A stretch of DNA of 14,600 bases. Source: UBA9653 sp014859835 (GTDB lineage: Archaea > Thermoplasmatota > Thermoplasmata > UBA10834). A program made the translations under genes and the position numbers. The notes beneath the pieces were generated by a model that searched no databases, was not told the DNA's origin, and worked only from the letters and a program-made list of their open reading frames with translations. Positions 1 to 7,081 of the stretch are shown here, one piece after another; the first letter of the stretch is position 1, and every line of letters starts with the position of its first letter. Where the stretch lies: NCBI GenBank assembly GCA_014859835.1, contig JACZKW010000109.1, positions 1-14,600 on the forward strand, in the 5' to 3' direction.

Positions 1-426
1 GTAATTGTGATAGGGCTCGTTCGGACGCCAGATGGATCAAGATTCCATAGAAAGGTTGTGGAGGTTGCGGAAGTCAAACCTAAGGATGATGGCGTGGAGC
101 TGGTGAACCTCTTCGAGATGGGCAAGGGCAGTACAAGCGCCGAGCCCACTAAGGCGTTCTCGACTGAGTCACGGACGGTCAAGGGTGCGGCCGCGGCGAT
201 GGGGATCACTGCGGACGCGCTGATTGGCATAATCAAGACGCGAGCGATCTGCGATCAATTGCTTTCAGAGAGATCCGACAGCATGAGCAACTCATACATC
301 GGTGCCCATGACTCCGTGAGGCTGCAATCCAACGAGTTGCTTGCTAGTGCCCTGTTCCATCCAGACGGGCCTACATCCGGATTGGACAGATGGAGAGAAT
401 TGTATGGCGAAACCGGTACCATCTGA
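1..426 (+). CDS. Type IV pilus/archaellum-type secretion ATPase, C-terminal end (5' truncated by window)
   Basis: Only the last ~141 codons are present; the frame is open to the window edge, so the GTG at position 7 is probably internal. The segment RKVVEVAEV followed by a short acidic stretch and VNLFEMGKG looks like the end of the RecA-like domain of archaeal VirB11/PilT-superfamily ATPases (FlaI/TadA type), where a conserved R-x-V-x-x-I-x-E-V strand is followed by a helical tail ending in repeated hydrophobic/Arg residues (here LIGIIKTRAICDQLL). Walker motifs would lie upstream, outside the window. The enzyme would hydrolyse ATP on the cytoplasmic side to drive pilin assembly. The next gene starts inside this one and encodes the expected membrane partner, which supports the call. 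What the pilus is for cannot be told from here. Confidence 0.72.
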   Translation, partial: VIVIGLVRTPDGSRFHRKVVEVAEVKPKDDGVELVNLFEMGKGSTSAEPTKAFSTESRTVKGAAAAMGITADALIGIIKTRAICDQLLSERSDSMSNSYIGAHDSVRLQSNELLASALFHPDGPTSGLDRWRELYGETGTI

Positions 427-2218
427 CGAATCGGCCACATACGTGCGCGTGTGCGAGTCGCTCGTGCGCATCGGGTGCGCGATTGGGCTGGGTTCATCAC
501 CCAAATCGGTCGCGCCGAGGCTGGCGATGTCAAGAACGACTGACGAATATCTCAGACGACAGCTCGATCTTTCCCGCATCCCAGTCACCGTGGAATCGAT
601 CAGGAGGGCAGCTAAATGCGCTGACCTGATGGTCATCATAGCCATGGGCGCATTGACGGTCTCGTACATGTTGTTGATTCACGGCAGACTCGCACTTCCG
701 TTGATGGTGATCTCGGTGGTAGCCCCGGCCCTAGTTCACCACGCGATCATAGGCCATCCTACATCCATGGCACGAAAAAGGGCTGCGAATATCCTAAGGG
801 GATCGACGGAGTCGATGAGCCTTATGACGATGAGCATACGGCACGAACCCTCTGTTCCCAATGCCATCAGATTCGCATCCGAAAGCGGGTCTGAGTTCTC
901 CGCTGAACTCAGGATGTGCGTATGGGATGTGATAATGGGCCGGTTCAATAGCTTCGAGGCCGCGCTTTACGACATTGGATGCAGGTGGTCCGCGTTCGGG
1001 GAGGAGCTGAAGATGGCGGTCTCCTCACTACTGACAGCAGCATCAGAGAAGACGGAGGAGGGTAAGAGGCGAGCGCTCGATAGGGCGAATCACGCCATGG
1101 TCATGGGTGCAAAGAGGCGGATCGAGGAGTATGCTCTATCTCTATCCACTCCGAGCATGCTCCTGTTCGGTCTTGGGATACTCCTTCCAATCATGGTCGG
1201 TGCGTTCCTCCCAATGCTCTCATGGGACATATGGTCCACACCAGCGCTCGACGGGACTTCACAGGATAACGGGAACGGGCTGATCATCCAGACCGCATTC
1301 TTGATGAATCTTCTGTTCCCAGCGGTGGCTCTGCTCGTCGCGATGGAGGCCGTTTCGAGGCACCCGCTCGAGAGAAGCATCAGGAGAATGAAGTCATCCA
1401 ACCTCCAGAGACAGGGATGCATCATCGCAATCGCAATAGGATGCGCGTCAGGCCTGTCATTCTGGCTGTTCGCCTCGAACCATGTCGAGCCCGTAATCGT
1501 TCTGCTCGCATTCACATGCCCAGCATCGGTCATATCCTTAATCACCTCATCTAGCCCGGCTTTCGAAAGGTCGGATGAAAAAGAGGCAGTGATGGGAGAT
1601 ATGCTGTTCAGAATGGGAGCGAGGATGCTCGAGGGGGAGAACTTCGAGTCGGCGCTGAAAAACGCTGCGATCGACTCGGGGAAGGACAGGAGCCGCGTCC
1701 CGTATCGTGTCGCGGTGAGGGCCATAGTCTTGGGACAAGACTTCAACGATGCCATGGATGACGAGGACAACAGGACTAGAGCGTCCAGCGCGAACGAGGC
1801 CATGAAGGTCGTTAAGAGGGCGGCCGAGAAGGACGAGCAATCTGCTGGCCTCTTGGCTATGGATCTGGCCACATATATTCGGGACCTGTCGCAGATCGAA
1901 TCGATGTTGAAGAGCAGGCTCAGGCCAATCATATCGATGATGAGGATGACCGCACATGTCATGGGCCCGATCGTGCTGGGCATAACATACTCGATATACA
2001 TGTCTCTGGAATCTCTCGGAGGAGGCAGCGGGGCAGTGACTCCAGAACAACTCGTCCTGGTTCTAGGAATCTTCCTGGCGGAGATCAACGCCGTCGTATG
2101 CTTCTTCGTATGGGGAATAGAAGGAGGGGTTGATAGAAGGGCTTTGCAGAAATCAATCGGAGTTTGCATCCTCGTGTCGCAGCTCATATTCGCAGCGACA
2201 GTGGTAACAGCCACCTAA
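404..2218 (+). CDS. Type II secretion system F domain protein (FlaJ/TadC-like pilus assembly platform)
   Basis: A 604-residue polytopic membrane protein, expected to be the platform on which the preceding ATPase acts to assemble type IV pilin-like subunits. I see about nine hydrophobic segments, near residues 74-94, 97-116, 251-273, 293-315, 338-357, 362-380, 515-535, 550-570 and 583-602. Two cytoplasmic helical T2SSF-like units lie between them (about 137-250 and 398-514); the second carries the family-like phrase MGARMLEGENFESALKNA. Two F domains and a length of about 600 fit archaeal FlaJ/TadC-like proteins. I chose ATG 404 because GGAGAG (392-397) sits 6 nt upstream; an in-frame ATG at 341 would extend it by 21 residues deep into the upstream gene. 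The 23-nt overlap with the ATPase gene implies translational coupling. No prepilin or prepilin peptidase gene lies in the window. Confidence 0.87.
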   Translation: MAKPVPSDESATYVRVCESLVRIGCAIGLGSSPKSVAPRLAMSRTTDEYLRRQLDLSRIPVTVESIRRAAKCADLMVIIAMGALTVSYMLLIHGRLALPLMVISVVAPALVHHAIIGHPTSMARKRAANILRGSTESMSLMTMSIRHEPSVPNAIRFASESGSEFSAELRMCVWDVIMGRFNSFEAALYDIGCRWSAFGEELKMAVSSLLTAASEKTEEGKRRALDRANHAMVMGAKRRIEEYALSLSTPSMLLFGLGILLPIMVGAFLPMLSWDIWSTPALDGTSQDNGNGLIIQTAFLMNLLFPAVALLVAMEAVSRHPLERSIRRMKSSNLQRQGCIIAIAIGCASGLSFWLFASNHVEPVIVLLAFTCPASVISLITSSSPAFERSDEKEAVMGDMLFRMGARMLEGENFESALKNAAIDSGKDRSRVPYRVAVRAIVLGQDFNDAMDDEDNRTRASSANEAMKVVKRAAEKDEQSAGLLAMDLATYIRDLSQIESMLKSRLRPIISMMRMTAHVMGPIVLGITYSIYMSLESLGGGSGAVTPEQLVLVLGIFLAEINAVVCFFVWGIEGGVDRRALQKSIGVCILVSQLIFAATVVTAT

Positions 2219-2233
2219 CTTGACCAGCGTAAA

Positions 2234-2797
2234 CTACGCGGTGGAGCTGGCCACGATCTTCTCCATGTTTCGCTCCAGTAGGGCCAGCTCCTTGGCCTCG
2301 AAGGCACGAGGGTCGACTGGCAATATTAGCCTGCAAGTGCTCTGAGAGATATTGTCGTTCACCTGGTCGATGACCCTGAGCACTTTGTTGAAATCGTTGT
2401 TGGACACGAGATATTCGATTCCGTCCAATAGGATTACCCCGTTCTTGGTATCTTCGATGAATTTGATCAGATTGTGCGTGAGTATGCCGAGGTTCGTCGG
2501 GGACATCACATTCTCACCAGCGCGGGTCGCCAGCCAGTAGATCGGGGTGTTCTCGAGGCCGTACTTCTTCCTCAGCATCTCTGGATGCTGCCTGGTCACG
2601 GCGAGTCCGACGATCTTTCCGCCTTGCTCGTCACTAGTGGATACCATGTTTGTGAAGGCATCAAAGCTGATGCTAGGAGGCGCCTCCTCTATCACATAGC
2701 ACTTTCCGGCGGCAAGTGAATACTTCCTGGTAATCCCAAGTTGAGCCTCTTTGGTGCCCCTCTTCCCCTTGCCCTTTTTAAAAAGGAACAGGCCCAT
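2234..2797 (-). CDS. DUF835 domain protein
   Basis: 187 residues. After a short Lys-rich N-terminus (residues 7-17) the body from about residue 26 to 183 matches the archaeal DUF835 pattern as I know it: KCYVIEE near 32, a Trp-Leu-Ala-Thr strand near 88-91, VILLDGIEYLVSNNDF at 121-136, and LILPVDPRAFEAKELALLER at 157-176. The alternating strands and Asp-containing motif recall a RecA/KaiC-like fold without a visible Walker A loop, so ATP binding is doubtful. DUF835 proteins in Euryarchaeota often sit in or near signal-transduction genes, but their biochemical role is not established. Here the start lies 3 nt after the stop of a response regulator, with a ribosome site GGAGTGA (2805-2811 on the minus strand) 7 nt before the ATG, so the two are almost certainly co-transcribed and perhaps partners. 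It converges on the pilus platform gene with 15 bp between stop codons. Confidence 0.85.
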   Translation of the reverse strand: MGLFLFKKGKGKRGTKEAQLGITRKYSLAAGKCYVIEEAPPSISFDAFTNMVSTSDEQGGKIVGLAVTRQHPEMLRKKYGLENTPIYWLATRAGENVMSPTNLGILTHNLIKFIEDTKNGVILLDGIEYLVSNNDFNKVLRVIDQVNDNISQSTCRLILPVDPRAFEAKELALLERNMEKIVASSTA

Positions 2798-2800
2798 AAT

Positions 2801-3157
2801 CTAATCACTCCACATTGCAAGCACGGATGAGAGCGCGATCTCGTTCGTTGGCTTGAGGAGGAAATCCCTTGCCCCTGCATCCAAGCTCTGTTTTATCATG
2901 GACTTGTTCACTATGGAACTCATGGCGATGATCTTCGCAGTTGGGTTGATTCTAAGTATCTCTTTCGTCAACTCGACACCGGACTTGCCGGGGAGAATCA
3001 TATCCGCGAAGACGATGTCCGGCGTGGTCGACCTGTATAGATCCACCGCCTCGTCATAGCTGCTAGCTTCCGTCACATCGTTGAAGCCAGATCTGATGAG
3101 GATTTCGATGACCACTTTCCGGAAGACTTCCGAATCATCAACAATCAGTATCTTCAT
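2801..3157 (-). CDS. Single-domain response regulator (CheY-like receiver)
   Basis: 118 residues, essentially a bare receiver domain. Diagnostic residues are visible: acidic pair D7-D8 (KILIVDDSE), phospho-acceptor D52 in FADMILPGKSG, S80 at the switch Ser/Thr position (AMSS) and K102 in FLLKP. No output domain follows, so it must act through a partner. The DUF835 protein encoded 3 nt downstream is the obvious candidate; a chemotaxis or pilus target is also possible. The start is ATG 3157, preceded by a strong GAGGAGGTG ribosome site 9 nt away; an in-frame ATG at 3190 would add 11 residues that do not belong to the fold. No histidine kinase gene is in the window, so phosphorylation must come from elsewhere. 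A TATA-like box lies 41 bp upstream of the start. Confidence 0.93.
   Translation of the reverse strand: MKILIVDDSEVFRKVVIEILIRSGFNDVTEASSYDEAVDLYRSTTPDIVFADMILPGKSGVELTKEILRINPTAKIIAMSSIVNKSMIKQSLDAGARDFLLKPTNEIALSSVLAMWSD
2805..2811 (-). promoter_or_regulatory. Ribosome binding site of the DUF835 gene
   Basis: GGAGTGA on the minus strand, between the response-regulator stop codon (2801-2803) upstream end and its last codons, 7 nt before the DUF835 ATG at 2797. It lies inside the end of the response-regulator reading frame, so translation of the two is likely coupled. Confidence 0.6.
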
Positions 3158-3197
3158 ATGGAGCCACACCTCCTCAGCCATCGGATACACTAGAGAG

Positions 3198-3204
3198 TAT
3201 TTAT
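3198..3204 (-). promoter_or_regulatory. TATA-like box of the response regulator/DUF835 unit
   Basis: ATAAATA on the minus strand, 41 bp upstream of the response-regulator ATG. A start about 25 bp downstream would give a leader of roughly 20 nt that still contains the GAGGAGGTG ribosome site. Assigned on motif and spacing only. Confidence 0.45.
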
Positions 3205-3280
3205 CGTTGTTTGGTGGAAAAAGGGAGATGGGCAGGCAATATATTCCTGACGCCAGGCCCTTCCGGATTTTAATTTTGGA

Positions 3281-3306
3281 GCACGGAGTCCTTGAAGGAT
3301 GCGTGC
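3281..3306. repeat. Imperfect palindrome between divergent promoters
   Basis: Outer arms GCACG (3281-3285) and CGTGC (3302-3306) enclose an inner perfect palindrome TCCTTGAAGGA (3289-3299). The only asymmetry is GAG against TG between them. The length and two-fold symmetry suit an operator for a dimeric regulator; as RNA it would form an interrupted hairpin. An AT-rich TATA-like element lies a few bp upstream. Confidence 0.5.
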
Positions 3307-3422
3307 TTGCTTGGAAGGGACTTACAGGCTACCCATCTCAGGACAATATTCTCTGGCAACCAACTTAAACATTCTCATTGCAAGGAGTCACTCGCGCATG
3401 CGCCCATAATCGGCGTTGGACA

Positions 3423-3435
3423 AAACCTTAAATAC
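3423..3435 (+). promoter_or_regulatory. BRE/TATA promoter of the proteasome beta gene
   Basis: AAACC followed by TTAAATAC (TATA at 3428-3435) is a good archaeal BRE plus TATA element. Initiation about 25 bp downstream would give a leader of about 40 nt before ATG 3499. Its presence also argues against the longer reading frame that starts at 3292. Confidence 0.65.
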
Positions 3436-3498
3436 TGGGTTGGCAATTATTCTCAAACGGCTTTTCTAGTCACAGATTTTCGCCGTGGGTGTTATTTC

Positions 3499-4140
3499 AT
3501 GACGAGCAGCGAAGATATCAAGAAGGGCACGACCACGATAGGCCTGGTCTGCAAGGATGGTGTAGTGATGGCTACCGAGATGAGGGCCACAATGGGCACA
3601 CTCATCGCTCACAAGACCACCCAGAAGCTATTCAAGATCGATGACAATATGGGACTTGCAGTCGCGGGTGTCGTCGGAGATGCTCAGACCCTTGCTAGAT
3701 ACATAACCGCCGAGGTTGAGCTTTACAAACTCAAGAGAGGGCAACAGATGAGTGTCAAATCCGGGGCCACGCTCATGTCGAACATTTTGGCAGGCAGTCG
3801 GTTCTATCCCTACTGGGTCGGACTGATCCTGGGAGGGGTCGACAGGGAAGGCAACCATGTCTACGCACTGGACATGGTCGGTGGAGCCATCCCCGACACT
3901 TATGTCACCACGGGCTCTGGTTCGCCATATGTCTATGGTGTGCTGGAAGATCATTACGAGAAAGGACTGACGGTCAATGAAGGCGCTGACCTCGCGATCA
4001 GGGCGTTGCACGCTGCAATGAAACGTGATTCAGCATCAGGCGATGGAATGACGGTCGCGATCATAACCAAAGAGGCGTTCACACCCCTCGACGAGAAGGA
4101 GATTCAGAAGAGACAAGCCAAGATGAAACTGGTCTCCTAA
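3499..4140 (+). CDS. psmB: Proteasome beta subunit (20S core, threonine peptidase)
   Basis: 213 residues. The catalytic subunit of the 20S proteasome, which degrades unfolded or tagged cytoplasmic proteins. A 10-residue propeptide (MTSSEDIKKG) is removed autocatalytically before TTTIGL, exposing Thr1 as nucleophile. Counting from Thr1, Glu17 (ATEMRA) and Lys33 (TTQKLF) occupy the catalytic positions, GSGSPYVYG carries the Ser129-region signature, and SGDGMTVAI the Asp166/Ser169-region motif. Length is normal for an archaeal beta subunit. I chose ATG 3499 because the propeptide is then of the usual size and the BRE/TATA lies upstream; the ribosome site is weak (GGGTG, 7-8 nt away). No alpha subunit or unfoldase gene is adjacent. 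The next gene downstream, 82 nt away, is aCPSF1. Confidence 0.95.
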   Translation: MTSSEDIKKGTTTIGLVCKDGVVMATEMRATMGTLIAHKTTQKLFKIDDNMGLAVAGVVGDAQTLARYITAEVELYKLKRGQQMSVKSGATLMSNILAGSRFYPYWVGLILGGVDREGNHVYALDMVGGAIPDTYVTTGSGSPYVYGVLEDHYEKGLTVNEGADLAIRALHAAMKRDSASGDGMTVAIITKEAFTPLDEKEIQKRQAKMKLVS

Positions 4141-4148
4141 GACTCTGA

Positions 4149-4156
4149 TTAAGTAC
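4149..4156 (+). promoter_or_regulatory. Possible TATA-like box upstream of aCPSF1
   Basis: TTAAGTAC, about 70 bp before the aCPSF1 start. It lies in GATTAAGT (4147-4154), which recurs exactly at 4203-4210. It is a weak match, and read-through from the proteasome gene is equally possible because the gap is only 82 bp. Confidence 0.3.
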
Positions 4157-4222
4157 GTTCGAGTGACAATGTTGCCGTCCACAATACGAACAACGTGTGT
4201 TCGATTAAGTTGAGTGAATCAG

Positions 4223-6136
4223 ATGGGCATAGAGAAGATTCTGGAAGATGCGAGAGATGCGGTCAAGAAGACCATCCCCTCACACATTGAAGTGACGGAC
4301 ATAGATTTCGAAGGACCAGTCATAGTGATCTATACTAAGAACCTCGACGAGTTCTCCAACAACAATGACCTAGTTCGACAGCTGGCCCAGACATTGCGGA
4401 GACGCGTGGCAATACGGCCGGATCCCAGCACGCTCGCAGACATAGAGAGTGCCGAGGAGAAGATCCGTAAGATCATACCTGAAGAAGCCAAGATCACGAA
4501 CATATACTTCGAAGATGACACGGGAGAGGTCACCATCGAAGCCATCTCACCCGGCCTGGTCATAGGCAAGCACGGAGCCATCTTGAACGAGATCAAAAAG
4601 GAGATCGGATGGGCGGCTAAGGTCGTCAGAGCGCCTCCGATCCCGTCCAAGACGGTCAGCGACATCAGGAACTACCTTAGGAAGGTCCAGGAGGAGCGAA
4701 AGGAATTTCTAAGGAAAGTCGGCCGGAAGCTGATGAGGCAACGGATGAACGACGAGACCTGGTTGAGGCTGACCGCATTAGGAGGGTTCCGCGAGGTCGG
4801 CCGGAGCGCGAGCCTGCTAATGACCCGCGAGAGCAAGGTATTGATCGACTGCGGTGTCGCGGTATCAGCCGACGAAAACGGTTCGACGCCATATCTGAGC
4901 GCCCCGGAGCTAATGCCCCTCGAATCCATTGACGGGGTCATCATCACGCATGCGCACCTGGACCACTCGGGGCTTCTGCCAGTGCTATTCAAGTATGGCT
5001 ATGATGGACCGGTATATTGCACTCCTCCGACAAGGGACCTCATGTCACTCTTGCAGCTTGACTTCATCAAAGTCGCAGTAGGCGAGGGCAAGAAAGCACC
5101 GTACGATTCGTCTCACATACGAGATGTCGTCAGGCACACGATACCTTTGAAGTATGGAGAGACAACGGACATATCGCCCGATGTCAGACTCACCCTTCAG
5201 AACGCGGGACACATCCTTGGTTCGTCCATCGCGCACTTCCACGTAGGGGACGGACTGTACAACATAGCGTTCACTGGCGACATCAAATTCGAGAAATCCT
5301 GGTTGTTTAACGCGGCTGTGAACAAGTTCCCAAGGCTAGAGACGCTCGTGATGGAATCAACATATGGTGGCTATCACGACATGCAGCCTAGCCGTCAGGA
5401 TGCTTCTGCGCAGCTCAAGGAAATCATCCGCAGAGCCCTCTCAAGAGGCGGAAAGATCCTGACCCCCGTGTTTGCTGTAGGCAGGTCTCAGGAGGTCATG
5501 CTCGTCCTCGAAGACCTCATGAGGAACCACCAGGTGCCCAAGGTGCCAATCTACCTCGATGGCATGATATTCGAGGCGACGGCGATACACACTGCATATC
5601 CAGAGTATCTCAACAGCCAGTTGAGGACGCAGATATTCCAGATGGGTGAGAACCCGTTCTTGTCCGATGTCTTCAAGAGGGTTGACAGCCCAGACATGAG
5701 AGAGCGCATATGCCATGATACGGAGACTTGCATCGTACTTGCCACGAGCGGGATGATGAACGGCGGACCGGTCATGGAATACTTCAAGGCATGGTGCGAC
5801 AACCCGCTGAACACACTCGTCTTCGTCGGTTTCCAGGGAGAGGGGACCATGGGTCGCAAGATCCAGAAGGGTTGGACAGACATCAATCTCAACGATAGGG
5901 GAAAGCAGTTGACTCTCCATATGAAGATGGATACCGAGACAGTCGATGGTTTCTCTGGTCACTCCGACAGGAGACAACTGGTGAACTATGTCAGCACGAT
6001 CGAGCCGCGTCCGGAGAGAATCATCATCGGCCACGGTGAGGAATACAAGTGTGCTGAACTGGCTAGCACGCTCTACAAGAAATTCGGAATCGAGACCCGT
6101 GCCCCGATGAATCTAGAGACTATCAGACTGAAGTGA
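4223..6136 (+). CDS. aCPSF1/FttA: KH-domain beta-CASP metallo-beta-lactamase ribonuclease, transcription termination factor
   Basis: 637 residues, the normal size of the archaeal CPSF73-like ribonuclease. The family is known to cleave nascent RNA at 3' ends and act as the general archaeal transcription terminator (aCPSF1, FttA). Order of domains: N-terminal KH-type region (about 1-145, with a GKHG loop at 115-118), then metallo-beta-lactamase with HAHLDH at 243-248, AGH ending at His330 and TGD ending at Asp353, then beta-CASP with Glu378 (MESTYGG), SGHSD with His580, and GHGEE with His604. All zinc-ligand and catalytic positions I can identify are intact. I prefer ATG 4223, which has GAGTGA 5 nt upstream; GTG 4214 would add three residues. 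It converges with TYW1, with only 3 bp between stop codons. Confidence 0.95.
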   Translation: MGIEKILEDARDAVKKTIPSHIEVTDIDFEGPVIVIYTKNLDEFSNNNDLVRQLAQTLRRRVAIRPDPSTLADIESAEEKIRKIIPEEAKITNIYFEDDTGEVTIEAISPGLVIGKHGAILNEIKKEIGWAAKVVRAPPIPSKTVSDIRNYLRKVQEERKEFLRKVGRKLMRQRMNDETWLRLTALGGFREVGRSASLLMTRESKVLIDCGVAVSADENGSTPYLSAPELMPLESIDGVIITHAHLDHSGLLPVLFKYGYDGPVYCTPPTRDLMSLLQLDFIKVAVGEGKKAPYDSSHIRDVVRHTIPLKYGETTDISPDVRLTLQNAGHILGSSIAHFHVGDGLYNIAFTGDIKFEKSWLFNAAVNKFPRLETLVMESTYGGYHDMQPSRQDASAQLKEIIRRALSRGGKILTPVFAVGRSQEVMLVLEDLMRNHQVPKVPIYLDGMIFEATAIHTAYPEYLNSQLRTQIFQMGENPFLSDVFKRVDSPDMRERICHDTETCIVLATSGMMNGGPVMEYFKAWCDNPLNTLVFVGFQGEGTMGRKIQKGWTDINLNDRGKQLTLHMKMDTETVDGFSGHSDRRQLVNYVSTIEPRPERIIIGHGEEYKCAELASTLYKKFGIETRAPMNLETIRLK

Positions 6137-6139
6137 TTC

Positions 6140-7078
6140 TCATTCGGCGATCTTCAACTTAGAACCCTTCTTGCCGATCAGCGTCACCCGGCTATCTTCT
6201 CTCTCTGCTAGTATATCAAGGGACAGCCGGTCGGCGATTCTCCGGGAAAATTCAACCACAGAGGAATGAGATGGCATGTTTTCAATCGTCATCCTGGTTC
6301 TAGAGTCGCCCACGAACACGTACCCTTTTGACTCTATGAATGTGGGGGATGCGATCTCATCCAGGCGAGCATATTCATCCTCCCAGCCTAGGTTCCAATC
6401 GCGCACCAGAGTGTGCCTTATCACCGTACGGGTCGAAAGAGATGGGAGCAATTCGAGGGTTTCCATGAGATTCTCCCATGCACCATCGAACTGTGGCACA
6501 CAGACTCGCTTGAACAATTCTTTGTTCGGGGCCGCGACTGTAACATACAATTGCGAGGGAAGAGAGGAGAGATTGGCAAGTGCTTTTGGGATCGAGCCAT
6601 TGGTCACCAGGAATGTGGTCATGCCCTTCCTCTTGCAGAGAGCGATGAATTCTCCAAGGTGTGGATATAGAGTCGGTTCCCCAGAGAGAGATATTGCAAC
6701 CTGGTTCGGATGACGGGATTCCTCCCATAGCTTAGGATCGCACCGCTCATCACCCTTGAAACCGGATACAAGAGAGCGCTGTTCTTGCAGACATCTCTCG
6801 AGCAGTTCCTCAGGTTCGGGGTACTTGGTATCCTCGAACCCCGTCATCCCATGGAACCGCCAGCAGAACAAGCATCTGAAGTTGCATATATTGACCGCAG
6901 GAGTCATCTGCAGGCACCTATGGGTATTGATACCGTAGAACTCCTCCTTGTAGCAGGACCGCCCATATATCAACCGCTGACGCATCCAATGACACAGCTT
7001 GACCGCGCCCGTCTCTTCGACGATGCGATATTGCTGTTTCTCAAGATGCTGGATAGTCCCGTTCAACCCACAACCCAC
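6140..7078 (-). CDS. taw1: TYW1-type radical SAM enzyme (4-demethylwyosine synthase)
   Basis: 312 residues. Converts N1-methylguanosine at position 37 of tRNA-Phe to 4-demethylwyosine using pyruvate and SAM, the second step of wyosine biosynthesis. The radical SAM motif CX3CX2C is at Cys65, Cys69 and Cys72 (NICNFRCLFCW). Cys29 (KLCHW), Cys42 (SCYKEEFYG) and Cys55 (HRCLQMTP) have the 13-residue spacing of the second Fe-S cluster ligands in Methanocaldococcus TYW1, and Lys44 matches the pyruvate-binding lysine. A SAM-binding LSGEPTLYPHL follows at 131-141. The N-terminus is short, as usual in archaea, without the flavodoxin domain of eukaryotic TYW1. The assigned start is GTG 7078, 3 nt after the RFC-L stop with GGAG about 10 nt upstream; TTG at 7066 is an alternative. 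Co-transcription with RFC-L is very likely. Confidence 0.93.
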   Translation of the reverse strand: MGCGLNGTIQHLEKQQYRIVEETGAVKLCHWMRQRLIYGRSCYKEEFYGINTHRCLQMTPAVNICNFRCLFCWRFHGMTGFEDTKYPEPEELLERCLQEQRSLVSGFKGDERCDPKLWEESRHPNQVAISLSGEPTLYPHLGEFIALCKRKGMTTFLVTNGSIPKALANLSSLPSQLYVTVAAPNKELFKRVCVPQFDGAWENLMETLELLPSLSTRTVIRHTLVRDWNLGWEDEYARLDEIASPTFIESKGYVFVGDSRTRMTIENMPSHSSVVEFSRRIADRLSLDILAEREDSRVTLIGKKGSKLKIAE

Positions 7079-7081
7079 CTC

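Larger units (their letters stand above)
3158..3498. other. Divergent intergenic region with two promoters and a palindrome
   Basis: 341 bp between the divergently transcribed response regulator and proteasome beta genes. It holds the TATA-like box for the minus-strand unit near 3201, a clear BRE/TATA at 3423-3435 for the proteasome gene, a second AT-rich TTTTAATTTT element at about 3268-3277, and an imperfect palindrome at 3281-3306. Two short plus-strand reading frames cross it (including 36 codons at 3299-3409), but neither has a ribosome site or a recognisable product. The distance is larger than the two core promoters need, which leaves room for regulation or a small RNA. Confidence 0.5.

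Noticed and set aside
1090..2214. 374-codon minus-strand frame opposite the pilus platform gene
   Set aside because: Antisense to a well-supported membrane protein; low-complexity Ser/Ala/Ile composition without motifs.
3299..3409. 36-codon plus-strand ORF in the divergent intergenic region
   Set aside because: No ribosome site, no recognisable composition, and it overlaps the palindrome and promoter region.
3292..3498. N-terminal extension of the proteasome beta reading frame by 69 codons
   Set aside because: It spans the BRE/TATA promoter at 3423-3435, shows no homology to the family, and would bury the short propeptide and catalytic Thr deep inside the protein.
6826..6845. TTCGAACCCC resembling a tRNA T-loop
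   Set aside because: It lies inside the TYW1 coding sequence and no acceptor or anticodon stem can be built around it.
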